Made by a program: the position numbers and the translations under genes. Positions 11,201 to 19,892 of a DNA stretch of 64,000 bases are shown here, in pieces. Under the pieces are notes generated by a model, which was not told where the DNA came from, did not search any database, and saw only the letters and a program-made list of their open reading frames with translations. Origin of the DNA: Cupriavidus lacunae (GTDB lineage Bacteria; Pseudomonadota; Gammaproteobacteria; Burkholderiales; Burkholderiaceae); the NCBI RefSeq assembly GCF_003353055.1, contig NZ_QKWJ01000016.1, forward strand, positions 62,001 to 126,000, read 5' to 3'. Each line of letters begins with the position of its first letter. Position 1 is the stretch's first letter.

Positions 11201-11724
11201 GCAGTGCACTGGCTGCAAATGGACACGTGGAGGAAGGGATAGATCTCATTCAAAAAGGCCTAAGCGCATACCGCGCAACCGGGGCCGAACTTCTGCGAAC
11301 CCATTTCCTGGCGCTGCTGGCCGAAACCTGTGCCAGAGCGGGGCAAGTTGAGGCAGGGCTTGCGGCAGTGGCCGAGGCGCTGGCTACAGTGGAGCGAACC
11401 GAAGAGCGGGTGCACGAAGCAGAGTTGCATCGGATCAAGGGAGAACTGACGCTGCTGGAAGCGGGGCGAGTGGGCGAAGCGAACGAGGACGCCCGTGAAG
11501 CCGAAGCCTGCTTCCAGCGGGCGATCGCGATCGCTAGCAGGCAGGATGCCCGATCGCCGCAGCTCCGCGCGGTAGTAGCGCTGAGCCGCCTGTGGCAGCA
11601 GCAGGGCCGGTATGCCGAGGCCCGCTCCTTGCTGTACGAGACCTACGGCTGGTTCAGCGAAGGGTTCGACACAGTGGACTTGCGGGAGGCCCGCGCGTTG
11701 CTCGTCAAACTCGGGGAACAGTGA
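8275..11724 (+). CDS. Zinc-ribbon / adenylate-guanylate cyclase / AAA ATPase / TPR signalling protein
   Basis: 1149-residue multidomain protein. Residues 1-50 hold two zinc ribbons (cysteines 3, 6, 17, 20 and 28, 31, 42, 45). A class III nucleotide cyclase domain follows (about 95-250) with the metal-binding aspartates in TALFADMAGST and KSMGDGILALFG. Then comes an AAA/NACHT-like ATPase with Walker A GEPGVGKS near 335 and a Walker B-like LIIEDLQWLD near 460. The last ~450 residues are helical TPR-like repeats. The family is widespread, but ligand and output are largely unknown. The ATG at 8275 was preferred to 8239 because the first zinc ribbon starts there and AGGGGGA precedes it. It stands alone on the plus strand. 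Confidence 0.88.
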   Translation: MRCARCGFENPAGAKFCEECGAKQVRVCPGCGQEAAASAKFCSECGAPLGAPVSAPAASSGAPRATATASSTPIDYTPPYLAERILAAQAEMEARGLADGERKMVTALFADMAGSTALIHDLDPEDARRLIDPVLALMMEAVHHYEGFVAKSMGDGILALFGAPIANEDHPQRALLAALRMQEAMRHYADGVRLGQGIALQIRVGINSGEVVVRTIRIKDLHTDYDPVGNSIHIASRMESIAVPGSIVASEHTRNLTEGYFAFKALGATPIKGLPEPLAVFEVLGLGPLRTRLQVSASRGLARFVGRTRELEQLQEARARARAGHGQIVGVVGEPGVGKSRLCHEFKLLAPRDCLVLETFSVSHGKAYPYLPLIELLRNYCQITAQDDERRRREKLTGKLLTLDRALEESLPYLFHLLGAIEPGSALVQMDTQIRQQRTFEAIKRLLVRESLTQPLELIIEDLQWLDSETEAFLGFLGESVASARILLLVNFRPEYRHDWSRKSYYTQLRLDPLGEAEARDLLRALLGDAAGLAPLEHLILAQTEGNPFFIEEVVQDLVEGQVLRGERGHYRLEQVPAKLHIPATVQGVLAARIDRLQPAEKAMLQTLAVIGKVFPWSLLARVVEQPEDTTKSLLARLQAGEFIYEQPAFPEVQYSFKHALTQEVTYGSLLSERRRALHERTAQAIEALFSAQLEEHCSELAYHFSRSGNTQKAVEYLHRAGRQAVHRSADAEAVTHLTMALALLATLPDAPERAREELAVQLTLGPAWMANKGFAAPEVEATYSRALALCRQLGETVQVFPALLGLRTYYTVHAELRTARELAGQLLALAKEAQDPALLVQAHRALGANLSYLGELAPARAQLEQAMALYDPRQHRSHGFIYGLEPGVQGLALIAMDLWLLGYPDQAWARSQEALALTQTPAHPSDSADALLAAAEVRLLRGEVQPAQDLAQALIALATDYGLPYGLACGTILSGSALAANGHVEEGIDLIQKGLSAYRATGAELLRTHFLALLAETCARAGQVEAGLAAVAEALATVERTEERVHEAELHRIKGELTLLEAGRVGEANEDAREAEACFQRAIAIASRQDARSPQLRAVVALSRLWQQQGRYAEARSLLYETYGWFSEGFDTVDLREARALLVKLGEQ

Positions 11725-11848
11725 ACCCATCGCCCGCGGGATAGCTCGCGTTTGGGGGCGTGACCGATTTTCAAATCCAATGCCGCTCTGTCTTTTCGCG
11801 AATCCGGAGGCGATTGAAGCAGAATTGACACGCTGTAGAACACCATCC

Positions 11849-12370
11849 TTAGCTTTCCAAAGGGAGAACTGCACTCAGTTCATCGTGCTCATGGGCTCGT
11901 GCTACAAGGTAGCGTCCATCCCCGAAGACGAGCGGCCTGTGCTCGGACCGTTCCAGGCGGATAACTCGTCCGATATAAACGACATGATCGCCTTCAGGAT
12001 GGGCGGAAACCTTCACGCATTCCAGGTTTGCAGCGCATGAACTAATGATGGGAACGCCTCCTAAACCAGATCGAAATGTTATATTGCGAAATTTGTCGTC
12101 GCTGGCAGTCGAAAACTGTTTGGATATCCGAATTTGATGCTCTGAGAGGATATTTACTACGAACCGCTCGGCATCCCGAAACGCGGTGTAACTCCTTGAT
12201 GAAAGAGATTGGCTCCATAGGATCAAGGGTGGATTCAATGAGACAGAACTGAACGAATTGACGGTCATTCCGAACGCCCTTCCGGTGGCGTCCAACGTGG
12301 TCATCACAGTCACCCCTGTGGGGAAAGCACCCAACACCTTCCGCAGAGCCAGGCCATCGATCTGTTGCAT
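11849..12370 (-). CDS. Flavin reductase-like domain protein
   Basis: 173-residue protein of the FMN-binding flavin reductase family (PheA2/HpaC-like), which supplies reduced flavin to two-component monooxygenases or acts alone. Typical segments are LRKVLGAFPTGVTVMTT near the start, FGMTVNSFSSVSLNPPL (flavin binding), and FVVNILSEHQ; the C-terminal part has HVVYIGRVIRLE. AAAGGAAAC lies ahead of the ATG at 12370. No monooxygenase is next to it; the upstream neighbour on the same strand is a collapsed serine deaminase gene, so its present role is unclear. Confidence 0.8.
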   Translation of the reverse strand: MQQIDGLALRKVLGAFPTGVTVMTTLDATGRAFGMTVNSFSSVSLNPPLILWSQSLSSRSYTAFRDAERFVVNILSEHQIRISKQFSTASDDKFRNITFRSGLGGVPIISSCAANLECVKVSAHPEGDHVVYIGRVIRLERSEHRPLVFGDGRYLVARAHEHDELSAVLPLES

Positions 12371-12422
12371 AACGTTTCCTTTCAGGGTGCACTGAGGCCC
12401 GAGAGCGCAAGATTCGCCGGCC

Positions 12423-13278
12423 TTAATCCGTGCCGACACCGCACGATATCCAGTTTCGATGCCGAATTTTGCTGGTTGCGGACCTACGTAGAGCCATTCG
12501 TGCAGCGTTAATGGCCTTGATGGCCCCCATGGAATTGCGTTCAATACAGGGATGCTGCGCAAACCCCTCCACCGGGTCGCAGGTTATGTCAAGGTTGTGC
12601 GCTAATGCGATCTCCACTGCGTTCTCGATCTGTTCGTTGCTACCGCCAAGCACCGCAGCAAGACCCGCAGCAGCCATAGAGCATGCCACCCCGCCTTCGG
12701 CGCCACATGGCGACACGTCGCCCCCATAAATAATGCATATGGCCGTAGCGGTTAATAGGAAATCCACCACACCATCCTCATTAGCTCCGGGTACGAACTT
12801 ACGGTAGTACCGCAGCACAGCCGGAATTACGCCCGCAGCGCCATTTGTCGGAGCGGTCACTATTCGGCCGCGCGCGGCATTTTCCTCGTTGACCGCCATC
12901 GCGTATAGGTTGACCCAGTCGCGCATCAACAACGGGTCACGTAGAGACCCCTCACCGCGCTTAGATAGCTGCTGATACTGCTCGGCAGCACGGCGCCGCA
13001 CCCGAATCGGACCGTGCAATTCGCCACCGATTGAGCAGGCTCGCGCGATGGAAGCGTCCATGGCACCGGCAATTGCCAGTAGCCCGGCGCGAACGTCATA
13101 GGTGCTTCGCCAGCATTTCTCATTCTCGAGCACCAGGTCGGCAATGGTGCGACCTGACTCCTTGCACATCCGCAATAGTTCCTCGCCGCTCCGAAAGGGG
13201 TAAGGAATCGGGTGCTCGTCGACCGAACCAGAGGACCAGATTCCAACTTTGAAGATATCAAATGTGCTGACGGACATA
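12423..13278 (-). pseudogene. Degenerate second L-serine ammonia-lyase (sdaA) copy
   Basis: The frame starts [13 protein letters not shown], like the intact enzyme at 3733-5121, then skips roughly 150 residues to [17 protein letters not shown] and continues with clear similarity through [16 protein letters not shown]. The N-terminal GPSSSHT motif is lost. The segment that should read like GCQGEVG is replaced by PCGAEGG with several residues missing, and the C-terminus is scrambled after [10 protein letters not shown]. Two of the three cluster cysteines ([16 protein letters not shown]) remain. The frame itself is still open, which suggests fairly recent decay. An inactive product or none is expected. 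Confidence 0.82.
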
Positions 13279-13346
13279 CTGTCCTCGACCATCCCTGCTG
13301 TACCAGTTCCGATCGCTCCAAACGGAGCGCCATCCGCCCTAGGGCA

Positions 13347-13388
13347 TGTCACTAGTACATCAAATCTTGCAGATTTGGAGATAGAACA
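13347..13388 (-). promoter_or_regulatory. Relic promoter/operator block shared with the intact sdaA operon
   Basis: ATGTCACTAGTACATCAAA and AGATAGAACA here match the block at 5159-5196 upstream of the intact sdaA, at a similar distance from the start codon. In this copy it contains a perfect inverted repeat CAAATCT-TGC-AGATTTG (13361-13377). It is read as the surviving regulatory region of the decayed copy and as phylogenetic evidence for a binding site. Confidence 0.5.
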
Positions 13389-13479
13389 TGTGCGTCGTCA
13401 CATTAGGACATTCTCGCCAATGCGGGACTCTGGCAGCTCTTCTCAGTAGGAAGTGTTAAGCACTTGCTGTCCAGACCCC

Positions 13480-13667
13480 GGAGATGCTCTTCCAGTACTT
13501 CGGCCACACCCATTAGCATTGCGGTATGCGCGTCGTGTCCGCAGGCATGCATCACCGGACTATCCTTGCCCATATTCTTCGCGAGCACCCTGGAGGCAAA
13601 CGACAGGCCGGTCGCTTCCTTCACCGGGAGCGCGTCCATGTCGGCGCGCAGCGCCACGACCTTGCCG
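13480..13667 (-). pseudogene. Fragment of an M20-family amidohydrolase (hippurate hydrolase-like)
   Basis: Minus-strand translation gives [20 protein letters not shown] followed by [20 protein letters not shown], the metal-binding heart of M20 amidohydrolases ([10 protein letters not shown] and HACGHDAH motifs). Family similarity begins abruptly at about 13667 and fades near 13485. A normal enzyme is about 390 residues; only about 60 are present, so it is a non-functional fragment. Confidence 0.8.
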
Positions 13668-13754
13668 GGCGAACACACCGACGAAATCCTGCGTGGCCTC
13701 GGCTATGACGAGGCCGATGTCGCGGGACTGCGCAAAGCCAACGTGGCTGCGTGA
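13668..13754 (+). pseudogene. 3' fragment of a CaiB/BaiF-type CoA-transferase
   Basis: Plus-strand translation [20 protein letters not shown] followed by LRKANVAA and a stop is the canonical C-terminal tail of class III CoA-transferases; the intact one at 45816-47042 ends NTDDILRELGYSAAQVGELR. Similarity starts where the opposite-strand M20 fragment ends, so two gene fragments were joined head to head here. No function is expected. Confidence 0.75.
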
Positions 13755-13890
13755 ACGCTGCCGGAGAACCACGCCTGTCCCTGCATGTGAATTTCGCTAC
13801 AATCTCGCCAGCGCAGCTTTGTGCCCCCGGCATCGGCGACGACAGGCCCTGTCGCGCTGCGGAGCGCGTTCCTCTTGACGCAGACAGGCG

Positions 13891-14856
13891 ATGGACATCA
13901 AGCACCTACAACTGTTATCCGACATCGTCGAGGCGGGCAGTCTCAGCAAGGTCTGCGCGTCCCGGGGCATCGCCCAGTCCGCCCTCAGCAAGCACATCGC
14001 CTCGCTGGAAAGCGAATTCGGCGCCAAGCTGTTCTACCGCACCGGGCGGGGCGTGGTGCTGACGGAATTCGGGCAATCCATCATGCCGCGGGTGAAATCG
14101 TTGCTTGGCGAGTTCGACCAGCTCAGGAACGATATCAGGGACCGCGCCGACGTGCCCAGCGGGCCGGTCAGGCTGGCGCTGCAGGCGTCCATCACGCAGC
14201 ATATCGTCGGCCCGCTGTTCCAGCGGGTGCGTGCGGACTTTCCGAAGATCGACCTGCGGTTGATGGAGGGATTCGCCGGCAATATCGAAGAGGCGCTGGC
14301 GAGCGGCCGCACGGATGTGGGCGTGTTCTCACGGTATGGCGACCGCGTCCACAAGACGGACGAACCGCTCGCCACCGACGAGCTCTACCTGATCGCCCCC
14401 GCCGGCGACCCGAACGTCGCGAAGCCGAGCTGCCGGTTCGCCGATGCTGCCGCCCTGCCGCTAGTACTGCCCGGCGCGCCGGACGGCTTTCACATGATGC
14501 TGCTGGACGAGGCGAAGAAGGCGGGCGTGCCCCTGAACACCCAGATCGAGGTCGACTCGCTCACTGCAATGCGCGAGATCGTCGCCAATGGCGCCGCCTA
14601 CACGATCCTGACCCGGCAAGCCGTGGAAGTCGACATGCAGCTCGGGCGGATCGGGGTCAGCCGCATCGTCGATCCCGTACTGACGCGCACGCTGGTGCTG
14701 GCCACCAGCACCCAGCGGCCCCTGACCTACGCCAGCAGGACGGTCATCGACCTGATCCGGAAGCTGACGCAGGCCAAGGCGCCCGCCGCACCGCAGGCAG
14801 CGACGGCGGCCGGCACCTCTTCCGCGGGCACCCGCCGTCGCGGCGCGCGGTCATGA
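13891..14856 (+). CDS. LysR family transcriptional regulator
   Basis: 321-residue LysR-type protein with an N-terminal winged HTH ([20 protein letters not shown], then [20 protein letters not shown]) and a periplasmic-binding-protein-like effector domain from about residue 90. The C-terminus has a short Ala-rich extension. It converges with the aldolase gene at 14851 and overlaps its end by six bases. Proximity makes it the natural candidate regulator of the meta-pathway/TRAP operon, although the operon promoter lies 7 kb away near 22300. No strong ribosome-binding site is seen. Confidence 0.88.
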   Translation: MDIKHLQLLSDIVEAGSLSKVCASRGIAQSALSKHIASLESEFGAKLFYRTGRGVVLTEFGQSIMPRVKSLLGEFDQLRNDIRDRADVPSGPVRLALQASITQHIVGPLFQRVRADFPKIDLRLMEGFAGNIEEALASGRTDVGVFSRYGDRVHKTDEPLATDELYLIAPAGDPNVAKPSCRFADAAALPLVLPGAPDGFHMMLLDEAKKAGVPLNTQIEVDSLTAMREIVANGAAYTILTRQAVEVDMQLGRIGVSRIVDPVLTRTLVLATSTQRPLTYASRTVIDLIRKLTQAKAPAAPQAATAAGTSSAGTRRRGARS

Positions 14857-15888
14857 GGCGCTAGTGCCCTGGGCATTCCCGTGCCTGCGCAACAGATCGA
14901 GCGCCACGTCGACGATCATGTCTTCCTGCCCGCCCACCATGCGACGCTTGCCGAGCTCGACGAGGATGTCGACGGCCTTGATGCCGTACTTCGCCGCGGC
15001 GGCCTCGGAATGCCGGAGGAAACTCGAGTAGACGCCGGCATAGCCCAGCGCCAGTGTTTCCCGGTCGACGCGCACGGGCCGGTCCTGCAGCGGCCGAACG
15101 AGGTCATCGGCCGCATCCATCAGCTTGAACAGGTCGCAGCCGTGGTGCCAGCCCAGTCGGTCGGCTGCGGCAATGAAGACTTCCAGCGGGGCGTTGCCCG
15201 CCCCCGCGCCCATGCCGGCCAGGCTGGCGTCGACCCGGTCGCAGCCATCCTCCACCGCCACGATCGAGTTCGCCACGCCGAGCGAAAGATTGTGGTGCGC
15301 ATGGATGCCGACCTCGGTCTGCGCGTCCAGGACGTCCCTGAACGCGCGGATGCGTTGGCGGACATCCTCCATCCCCAGCGCCCCGCCGGAGTCGACCACG
15401 TAGACGCAGGTCGCCCCGTAGCGCTCCATCAGCTTTGCCTGTTCGGCCAGCTTCGCCGGCGTGGTCATGTGGCTCATCATCAGGAAGCCCACGGCATCCA
15501 TGCCCAACTCGCGCGCCGTCTCGATGTGCTGCTTCGCGACGTCCGCCTCCGTGCAGTGCGTGGCCACCCGGACCACGCGGGCCCCGGCGGCGTAGGCTTC
15601 CTTCAGGTCGTGGACGGTGCCGATGCCGGGCAGCAGCAGTGTGGCGATCCTTGCCTGCTTCACGACCTCGGCAACGGCCTCGATCCATTCGAGGTCCGTG
15701 TGCGCGCCGAAACCGTAGTTGAAGCTCGACCCTTGCAGGCCATCGCCATGCGCCACTTCGATGGAGTCGACGCCCGCCTCGTCCAGCGCCCTGGCGATGG
15801 TCCGGGCCTGCTCGACGCTGTACTGGTGACGGATTGCGTGGCTGCCATCGCGCAGCGTGACATCGGACACGTAGATTTTCTTGCTCAC
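14851..15888 (-). CDS. 4-hydroxy-2-oxovalerate aldolase
   Basis: Mn2+-dependent class II aldolase splitting 4-hydroxy-2-oxopentanoate into pyruvate and acetaldehyde (MhpE/DmpG/BphI family). At 345 residues it is full length. Motifs include [15 protein letters not shown] at the N-terminus (metal Asp, catalytic Arg), VDSGGALG, and [14 protein letters not shown] with the metal-binding His pair. It uses a GTG start at 15888 preceded by AAGGAG. It lies 11 bases after the acetaldehyde dehydrogenase, with which this family forms a channelling complex. Confidence 0.94.
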   Translation of the reverse strand: MSKKIYVSDVTLRDGSHAIRHQYSVEQARTIARALDEAGVDSIEVAHGDGLQGSSFNYGFGAHTDLEWIEAVAEVVKQARIATLLLPGIGTVHDLKEAYAAGARVVRVATHCTEADVAKQHIETARELGMDAVGFLMMSHMTTPAKLAEQAKLMERYGATCVYVVDSGGALGMEDVRQRIRAFRDVLDAQTEVGIHAHHNLSLGVANSIVAVEDGCDRVDASLAGMGAGAGNAPLEVFIAAADRLGWHHGCDLFKLMDAADDLVRPLQDRPVRVDRETLALGYAGVYSSFLRHSEAAAAKYGIKAVDILVELGKRRMVGGQEDMIVDVALDLLRRHGNAQGTSAS

Positions 15889-15899
15889 TTTCGGCTCCT

Positions 15900-16847
15900 T
15901 CAGATGGCGGCGACGACAACTTCGACCATTCGCCCGGCGATGCGCTCGGCCATCGACAGGGCCGCGCTGGTCATGATGTCCAGGTTCCCGGCGTAGGCCG
16001 GCAGGTAGTGTGCCGCCCCTTCGACTTCCAGCAGCACCGTCGTCTTCATACCGCTCACGCGTCCGATCCCCGGCACGTTCAGGTCGTGCACGCGGTCGAA
16101 CTGGACGTCCTGCTTGAGCCGGTAGCCCGGCACGTAGCGCTGCACGGCCGCCACCATTTCCTCCACCGACGCGGCCACCCGGGCCTCGTTCGTCTCTTCG
16201 CTCAGGCAGTAGACCGTGTCGCGCATCATCAGGGGCGGCTCGGCCGGGTTGAGGACAATGATCGCCTTGCCGCGTTCGGCGCCGCCTACCGTCTGGATTG
16301 CCCGGGAGGTGGTCTCGGTGAACTCGTCGATATTCGCGCGCGTGCCGGGACCGGCCGAACGGCTGGAGATACTGGCGACGATCTCCGCGTAACGGACCTT
16401 CGCCACGCGTGACACCGCCGCCACGATGGGAATGGTGGCCTGCCCGCCGCAGGTGACCATGTTGACGTTCGGTGCATCCAGGCAGCTATCGCCGTTGACC
16501 ACCGGCACGCAGTACGGGCCGATGGCGGCCGGCGTCAGATCCACCATCCGCACGTCGGGCTTGCGTTCCCGGAGGAAACGGTCGTTGGCGACGTGGGCGG
16601 CGGCGCTGGTGGCGTCGAAGATGAGTTGGACGTCGGCAAACGCCGGCAGCCGCACCAGTCCCTCCACGCCCTCATGGGTCGTCGCCACGCCCAGCCGGGC
16701 CGCGCGTGCCAGCCCTTCCGATTGTGGGTCGATGCCGACCATAGCCGCCAGCTCCACGTGGCGGCCATGGCGCAGGATCTTGATCATCAGGTCGGTGCCG
16801 ATGTTGCCGCTGCCGACGATGGCAGCCTTGACCTTTTTCGTTGACAT
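15900..16847 (-). CDS. Acetaldehyde dehydrogenase (acylating)
   Basis: Converts acetaldehyde plus CoA and NAD+ to acetyl-CoA (MhpF/DmpF/BphJ family), 315 residues. Visible are the nucleotide-binding loop [14 protein letters not shown], the catalytic-cysteine region [14 protein letters not shown], and a dimerisation domain with [17 protein letters not shown]. The ATG at 16847 is chosen over an in-frame upstream ATG because the family begins MSxKxKxAIVG. It sits between hydratase and aldolase, in pathway order. Confidence 0.94.
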   Translation of the reverse strand: MSTKKVKAAIVGSGNIGTDLMIKILRHGRHVELAAMVGIDPQSEGLARAARLGVATTHEGVEGLVRLPAFADVQLIFDATSAAAHVANDRFLRERKPDVRMVDLTPAAIGPYCVPVVNGDSCLDAPNVNMVTCGGQATIPIVAAVSRVAKVRYAEIVASISSRSAGPGTRANIDEFTETTSRAIQTVGGAERGKAIIVLNPAEPPLMMRDTVYCLSEETNEARVAASVEEMVAAVQRYVPGYRLKQDVQFDRVHDLNVPGIGRVSGMKTTVLLEVEGAAHYLPAYAGNLDIMTSAALSMAERIAGRMVEVVVAAI

Positions 16848-16860
16848 GCAATGCTCCCGT

Positions 16861-17655
16861 TCAGTTTGCGGCGAAGGCCGTCCGGACAATGCCCAGGCCC
16901 GCGATGGTGGTGTCGATGACGTCGCCCGGCGCGACGGTGGCCATGGGGCCGAGGGCGCCGGTCATGATGACGTCGCCCGCCTGCAGGGGCCGGCAGACTT
17001 CGGCCATCTTGCGGGCCAGCCACAGCGCGGCGTTCAGCGGATGGCCGAGGCAGGCCGCGCCCACGCCGAGGGAGACGACCTCACCCTTGCGCTCCATCAG
17101 CATCCCGCAGGTGCGGAGGTCCACCTCCGACAGCTTGCGAGGCCGGGTGCCGAGGGCATACAGGCCGGACGATGCGTTATCGGCGACCGTGTCCAGCAGG
17201 CGGATATCCCAGTCCTTGATGCGGCTGCCGACGATCTCGACGGCCGGCAATACATAGGCGATGGCCGAGATGAGCTGCGACAGCGTCACCTGTCCGTCGC
17301 CCAGATCGCGCTCCAGCACCACCGCCACTTCGGCCTCGATTTTCGGCTGCAGCACGCGCCCGGGCGCCACCTCCTCGTCAGGGGCGAGTTCCATGTCGGC
17401 GAACAGCATGCCGAAGTCCGGCGAATCGACGCCAAGCTGCTGCTGCACGGACTTCGAGGTCAGGCCGATCTTGCGGCCCGTCAGGCGGCGCCCGGTCTCG
17501 AGGTAGTGCTGCGTGTTGATGTCCTGGACGGCATAGGCGCCCGCCACGCCCATCGCGGCTAGTTCGCCCCGCAGCGGGAGGATCGGCTGCCCGTCGAGGG
17601 CGGCATGGCGAAGCGACGTTGCCAGTCGTTGCAGGACGGCGGTATCCATGGTCAT
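16861..17655 (-). CDS. 2-oxopent-4-enoate hydratase
   Basis: Hydrates 2-oxopent-4-enoate (2-hydroxypentadienoate) to 4-hydroxy-2-oxovalerate (MhpD/DmpE family of the FAH superfamily), about 264 residues. Motifs include [20 protein letters not shown], the metal-binding [11 protein letters not shown], and [14 protein letters not shown]. Three nested starts exist (GTG 17664, ATG 17655, ATG 17649); 17655 has the best-spaced GAGGTG upstream. A decarboxylase of the 4-oxalocrotonate branch is not present, so this operon has only the common three-step tail. Confidence 0.92.
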   Translation of the reverse strand: MTMDTAVLQRLATSLRHAALDGQPILPLRGELAAMGVAGAYAVQDINTQHYLETGRRLTGRKIGLTSKSVQQQLGVDSPDFGMLFADMELAPDEEVAPGRVLQPKIEAEVAVVLERDLGDGQVTLSQLISAIAYVLPAVEIVGSRIKDWDIRLLDTVADNASSGLYALGTRPRKLSEVDLRTCGMLMERKGEVVSLGVGAACLGHPLNAALWLARKMAEVCRPLQAGDVIMTGALGPMATVAPGDVIDTTIAGLGIVRTAFAAN

Positions 17656-17665
17656 GTGCGGCACC

Positions 17666-17959
17666 TCATAGCGGTGGGTTCAGGTTATCGGCGCTCGCGA
17701 AGACGAGCTTCCAGGGCTTCATGACGAGGCTCCGGAACAGCGACGCCTTGGCAAACGGGTCGTTGGCGGCGAGCTTCGACGCCTCGCTCTCGTTGGCGAC
17801 CTCGTAGACGAACAGCGCGCCGCTGCCGTCGGCGAACGGGCCGGCGACCACCAGCCGCCCTTGTTGCAACAGGTCCCGCAGGTAGGCCCGATGGGCAGGC
17901 CGGAACTGGGCGAGCCGCTCGGGCTCATTGGCGTACTCGACGAAGGCTGCGAATTTCAT
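17666..17959 (-). CDS. YciI family protein
   Basis: 97-residue ferredoxin-like protein with the YciI pattern [13 protein letters not shown], the conserved [14 protein letters not shown] (His) and [15 protein letters not shown] (Asp) pair. YciI-like proteins are related to muconolactone isomerases and some act as small dehalogenases or lyases; the reaction here is unknown. It is co-transcribed between the TRAP permease and the hydratase, so a role on a pathway intermediate is plausible. The final residues are Pro/Asn-rich. Confidence 0.85.
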   Translation of the reverse strand: MKFAAFVEYANEPERLAQFRPAHRAYLRDLLQQGRLVVAGPFADGSGALFVYEVANESEASKLAANDPFAKASLFRSLVMKPWKLVFASADNLNPPL

Positions 17960-17975
17960 GGCAATGCTCTGTGAC

Positions 17976-19880
17976 TCAGTGAGGGAGGAATCCGGTGGAG
18001 ATCCATGGCACGGCGGCGACCACCACCGTCCCGGCGATCAGGGAAGCCATATAGCGCCAGACGTGCCGCACACCCTCGCTCGGCCTGATGCGGCTGATGG
18101 CGCAGGCGGCGTAGTAGCCGACACCGAATGGCGGCGCGAAGAGGCCGATGCCCATGGCGAGCACGACGATCATCGAGTAGTGCACGTCGTGGATGCCCAG
18201 TTGCCGCGCGATGGGAAACAGCAGCGGCCCGAACAGGACGATGGCGGGGATGCCTTCCAGCACGCTGCCGAGCAGGACAAAGGCCACGATGGAGACCGCG
18301 ATGAAGGCCGCGGCCCCGCCCGGCAGCTTCGCCATGGCTGCGGCCAGGTCGCCGGAGAAGCCGGACTGGGTGAGCGACCACGCCATGCCGGTGGCGGTGC
18401 CGATGATCAACAGGATGGCGCCGGACAGCGCCGCCGTGTCCACCAGCGCTGGCCAGATCTGTCGAACGTCGAACTTCCGGTACACCAGCAGCCCCACTAC
18501 GATGGCATAGACGATGCCGATGGTGGACACCTCCGTCGCCGTCGCCACGCCCTCCACCACCGCGGCGCGTATGACGAAGGGAAGCGCCAGCGCGGGCAGC
18601 GCCACCAGCAGGCTCTTGCCGACCATCGTCCGGCTTGCACGCGCATTGCATGGGGCGCCGGCCTTGCGCGCCCGCCACCACACCACCAGCCCGAGCATCA
18701 GGGCCAGGACGACGCCCGGCAGCAGGCCAGCCGTGAACAGGTCGGCAATGGAGATGCCGGTGACAGAGCCGATGGTGATCAATACGAGGCTCGGCGGAAC
18801 GGTTTCGGTCTGCGCGCCGGTGGCCGCCAGCAGTGCGACCATGTCGCCGTCGTCGGCACCGCGCTTCTTCATCTCCGGGAAGAGCGCCGGGGCGACCGCC
18901 GCCATGTCCGCCGCCTTGGCGCCCGAGATGCCCGACACCAGGTACATCGCGCCGATCAGCACGTAGGACAGGCCGCCTCGGATATGTCCGAGCAGGTTGG
19001 CCAGGAACTGCACCATTGCCCGCGCCATCGACGTCATCTCGATCAGCACGCCGAGGAACACGAACAGCGGCACTGCCAGCAGGATCAGGTGCGACATGCC
19101 TTCGTCCATCCGTCCGATCACGACGATGGTTGGCGTCGACGTGGTCAACGAGAGATAGCCGAAGGTGGCCAGCCCGAACGAGAACGCGATGGGCACGCCG
19201 GCAAAGACCAGCAGGCCAACGATGCCGACGAAGAACACCACCAGGTTAGCATTGCCCAGCCCTTGCAGCACCGGCTGCAGTCCGACGAGGACACCCACCA
19301 CCGCGCCGCATGCGACGAGCGCCACCAGCGCCGCACGCCGGCTGGCCGTGGACAGCAGCCGCACCACGCTCATCAGCAGGATCAGCGCAATCCCGACCGG
19401 CAGCGCGGCGGCACGCCAGGCGTTGGAGATGTCCAGCGCCGGCATGGTGACGAATGCCTCCTCGCTGGCGAACTCGTACGCCGCACCAGCCACCAGCGCG
19501 AGCCACGTCAGGGCGGCAACCGTCGCCACGAGCTCAAACACGCCGCGCCATTGCGGCCCCGCCTTGTCAACGAGCGCCGTCATGCGCATGTGGCTGCCGC
19601 GCCGGAACGCCACCGCCGAGCCGAGCATGATGAGCCAGATGAACAGCAGGGACGCGAGCTCGTCGACCCACACCAGCGGCGTGCGCAGGACGTAGCGGCT
19701 CAGGACGCCGCTGAACAGCACGCCGACCTCGGCGACCACGAGCAAGGCGGCCGGCACCTCCGACACCGCGCCCAGCACCTTGTCCGCCAGCCGCAGCGCC
19801 CGCGCCGGCTTGCAGCCCGGAATTTCGCCCACCGGACCATCCATGCCCCGGGGATCGACTTCAACCATTTGGGTAGACAT
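17976..19880 (-). CDS. TRAP transporter fused permease (DctQ-DctM)
   Basis: 634-residue membrane protein in which a small DctQ-like domain (residues about 30-190, with PLVWVDELASLLFIWLIMLG and FRRGSHMRM) is fused to the large DctM permease (about 200-634, with GVPIAFSFGLATFGYL and ISGAKAADMAAVAPALFPEM). About 16 hydrophobic helices are visible. TRAP systems use ion gradients to import carboxylates captured by a periplasmic DctP protein, here encoded at 20509-21546. In this operon it probably imports the aromatic or unsaturated acid degraded by the adjacent enzymes. Confidence 0.92.
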   Translation of the reverse strand: MSTQMVEVDPRGMDGPVGEIPGCKPARALRLADKVLGAVSEVPAALLVVAEVGVLFSGVLSRYVLRTPLVWVDELASLLFIWLIMLGSAVAFRRGSHMRMTALVDKAGPQWRGVFELVATVAALTWLALVAGAAYEFASEEAFVTMPALDISNAWRAAALPVGIALILLMSVVRLLSTASRRAALVALVACGAVVGVLVGLQPVLQGLGNANLVVFFVGIVGLLVFAGVPIAFSFGLATFGYLSLTTSTPTIVVIGRMDEGMSHLILLAVPLFVFLGVLIEMTSMARAMVQFLANLLGHIRGGLSYVLIGAMYLVSGISGAKAADMAAVAPALFPEMKKRGADDGDMVALLAATGAQTETVPPSLVLITIGSVTGISIADLFTAGLLPGVVLALMLGLVVWWRARKAGAPCNARASRTMVGKSLLVALPALALPFVIRAAVVEGVATATEVSTIGIVYAIVVGLLVYRKFDVRQIWPALVDTAALSGAILLIIGTATGMAWSLTQSGFSGDLAAAMAKLPGGAAAFIAVSIVAFVLLGSVLEGIPAIVLFGPLLFPIARQLGIHDVHYSMIVVLAMGIGLFAPPFGVGYYAACAISRIRPSEGVRHVWRYMASLIAGTVVVAAVPWISTGFLPH

Positions 19881-19892
19881 GACGCACCTCCC

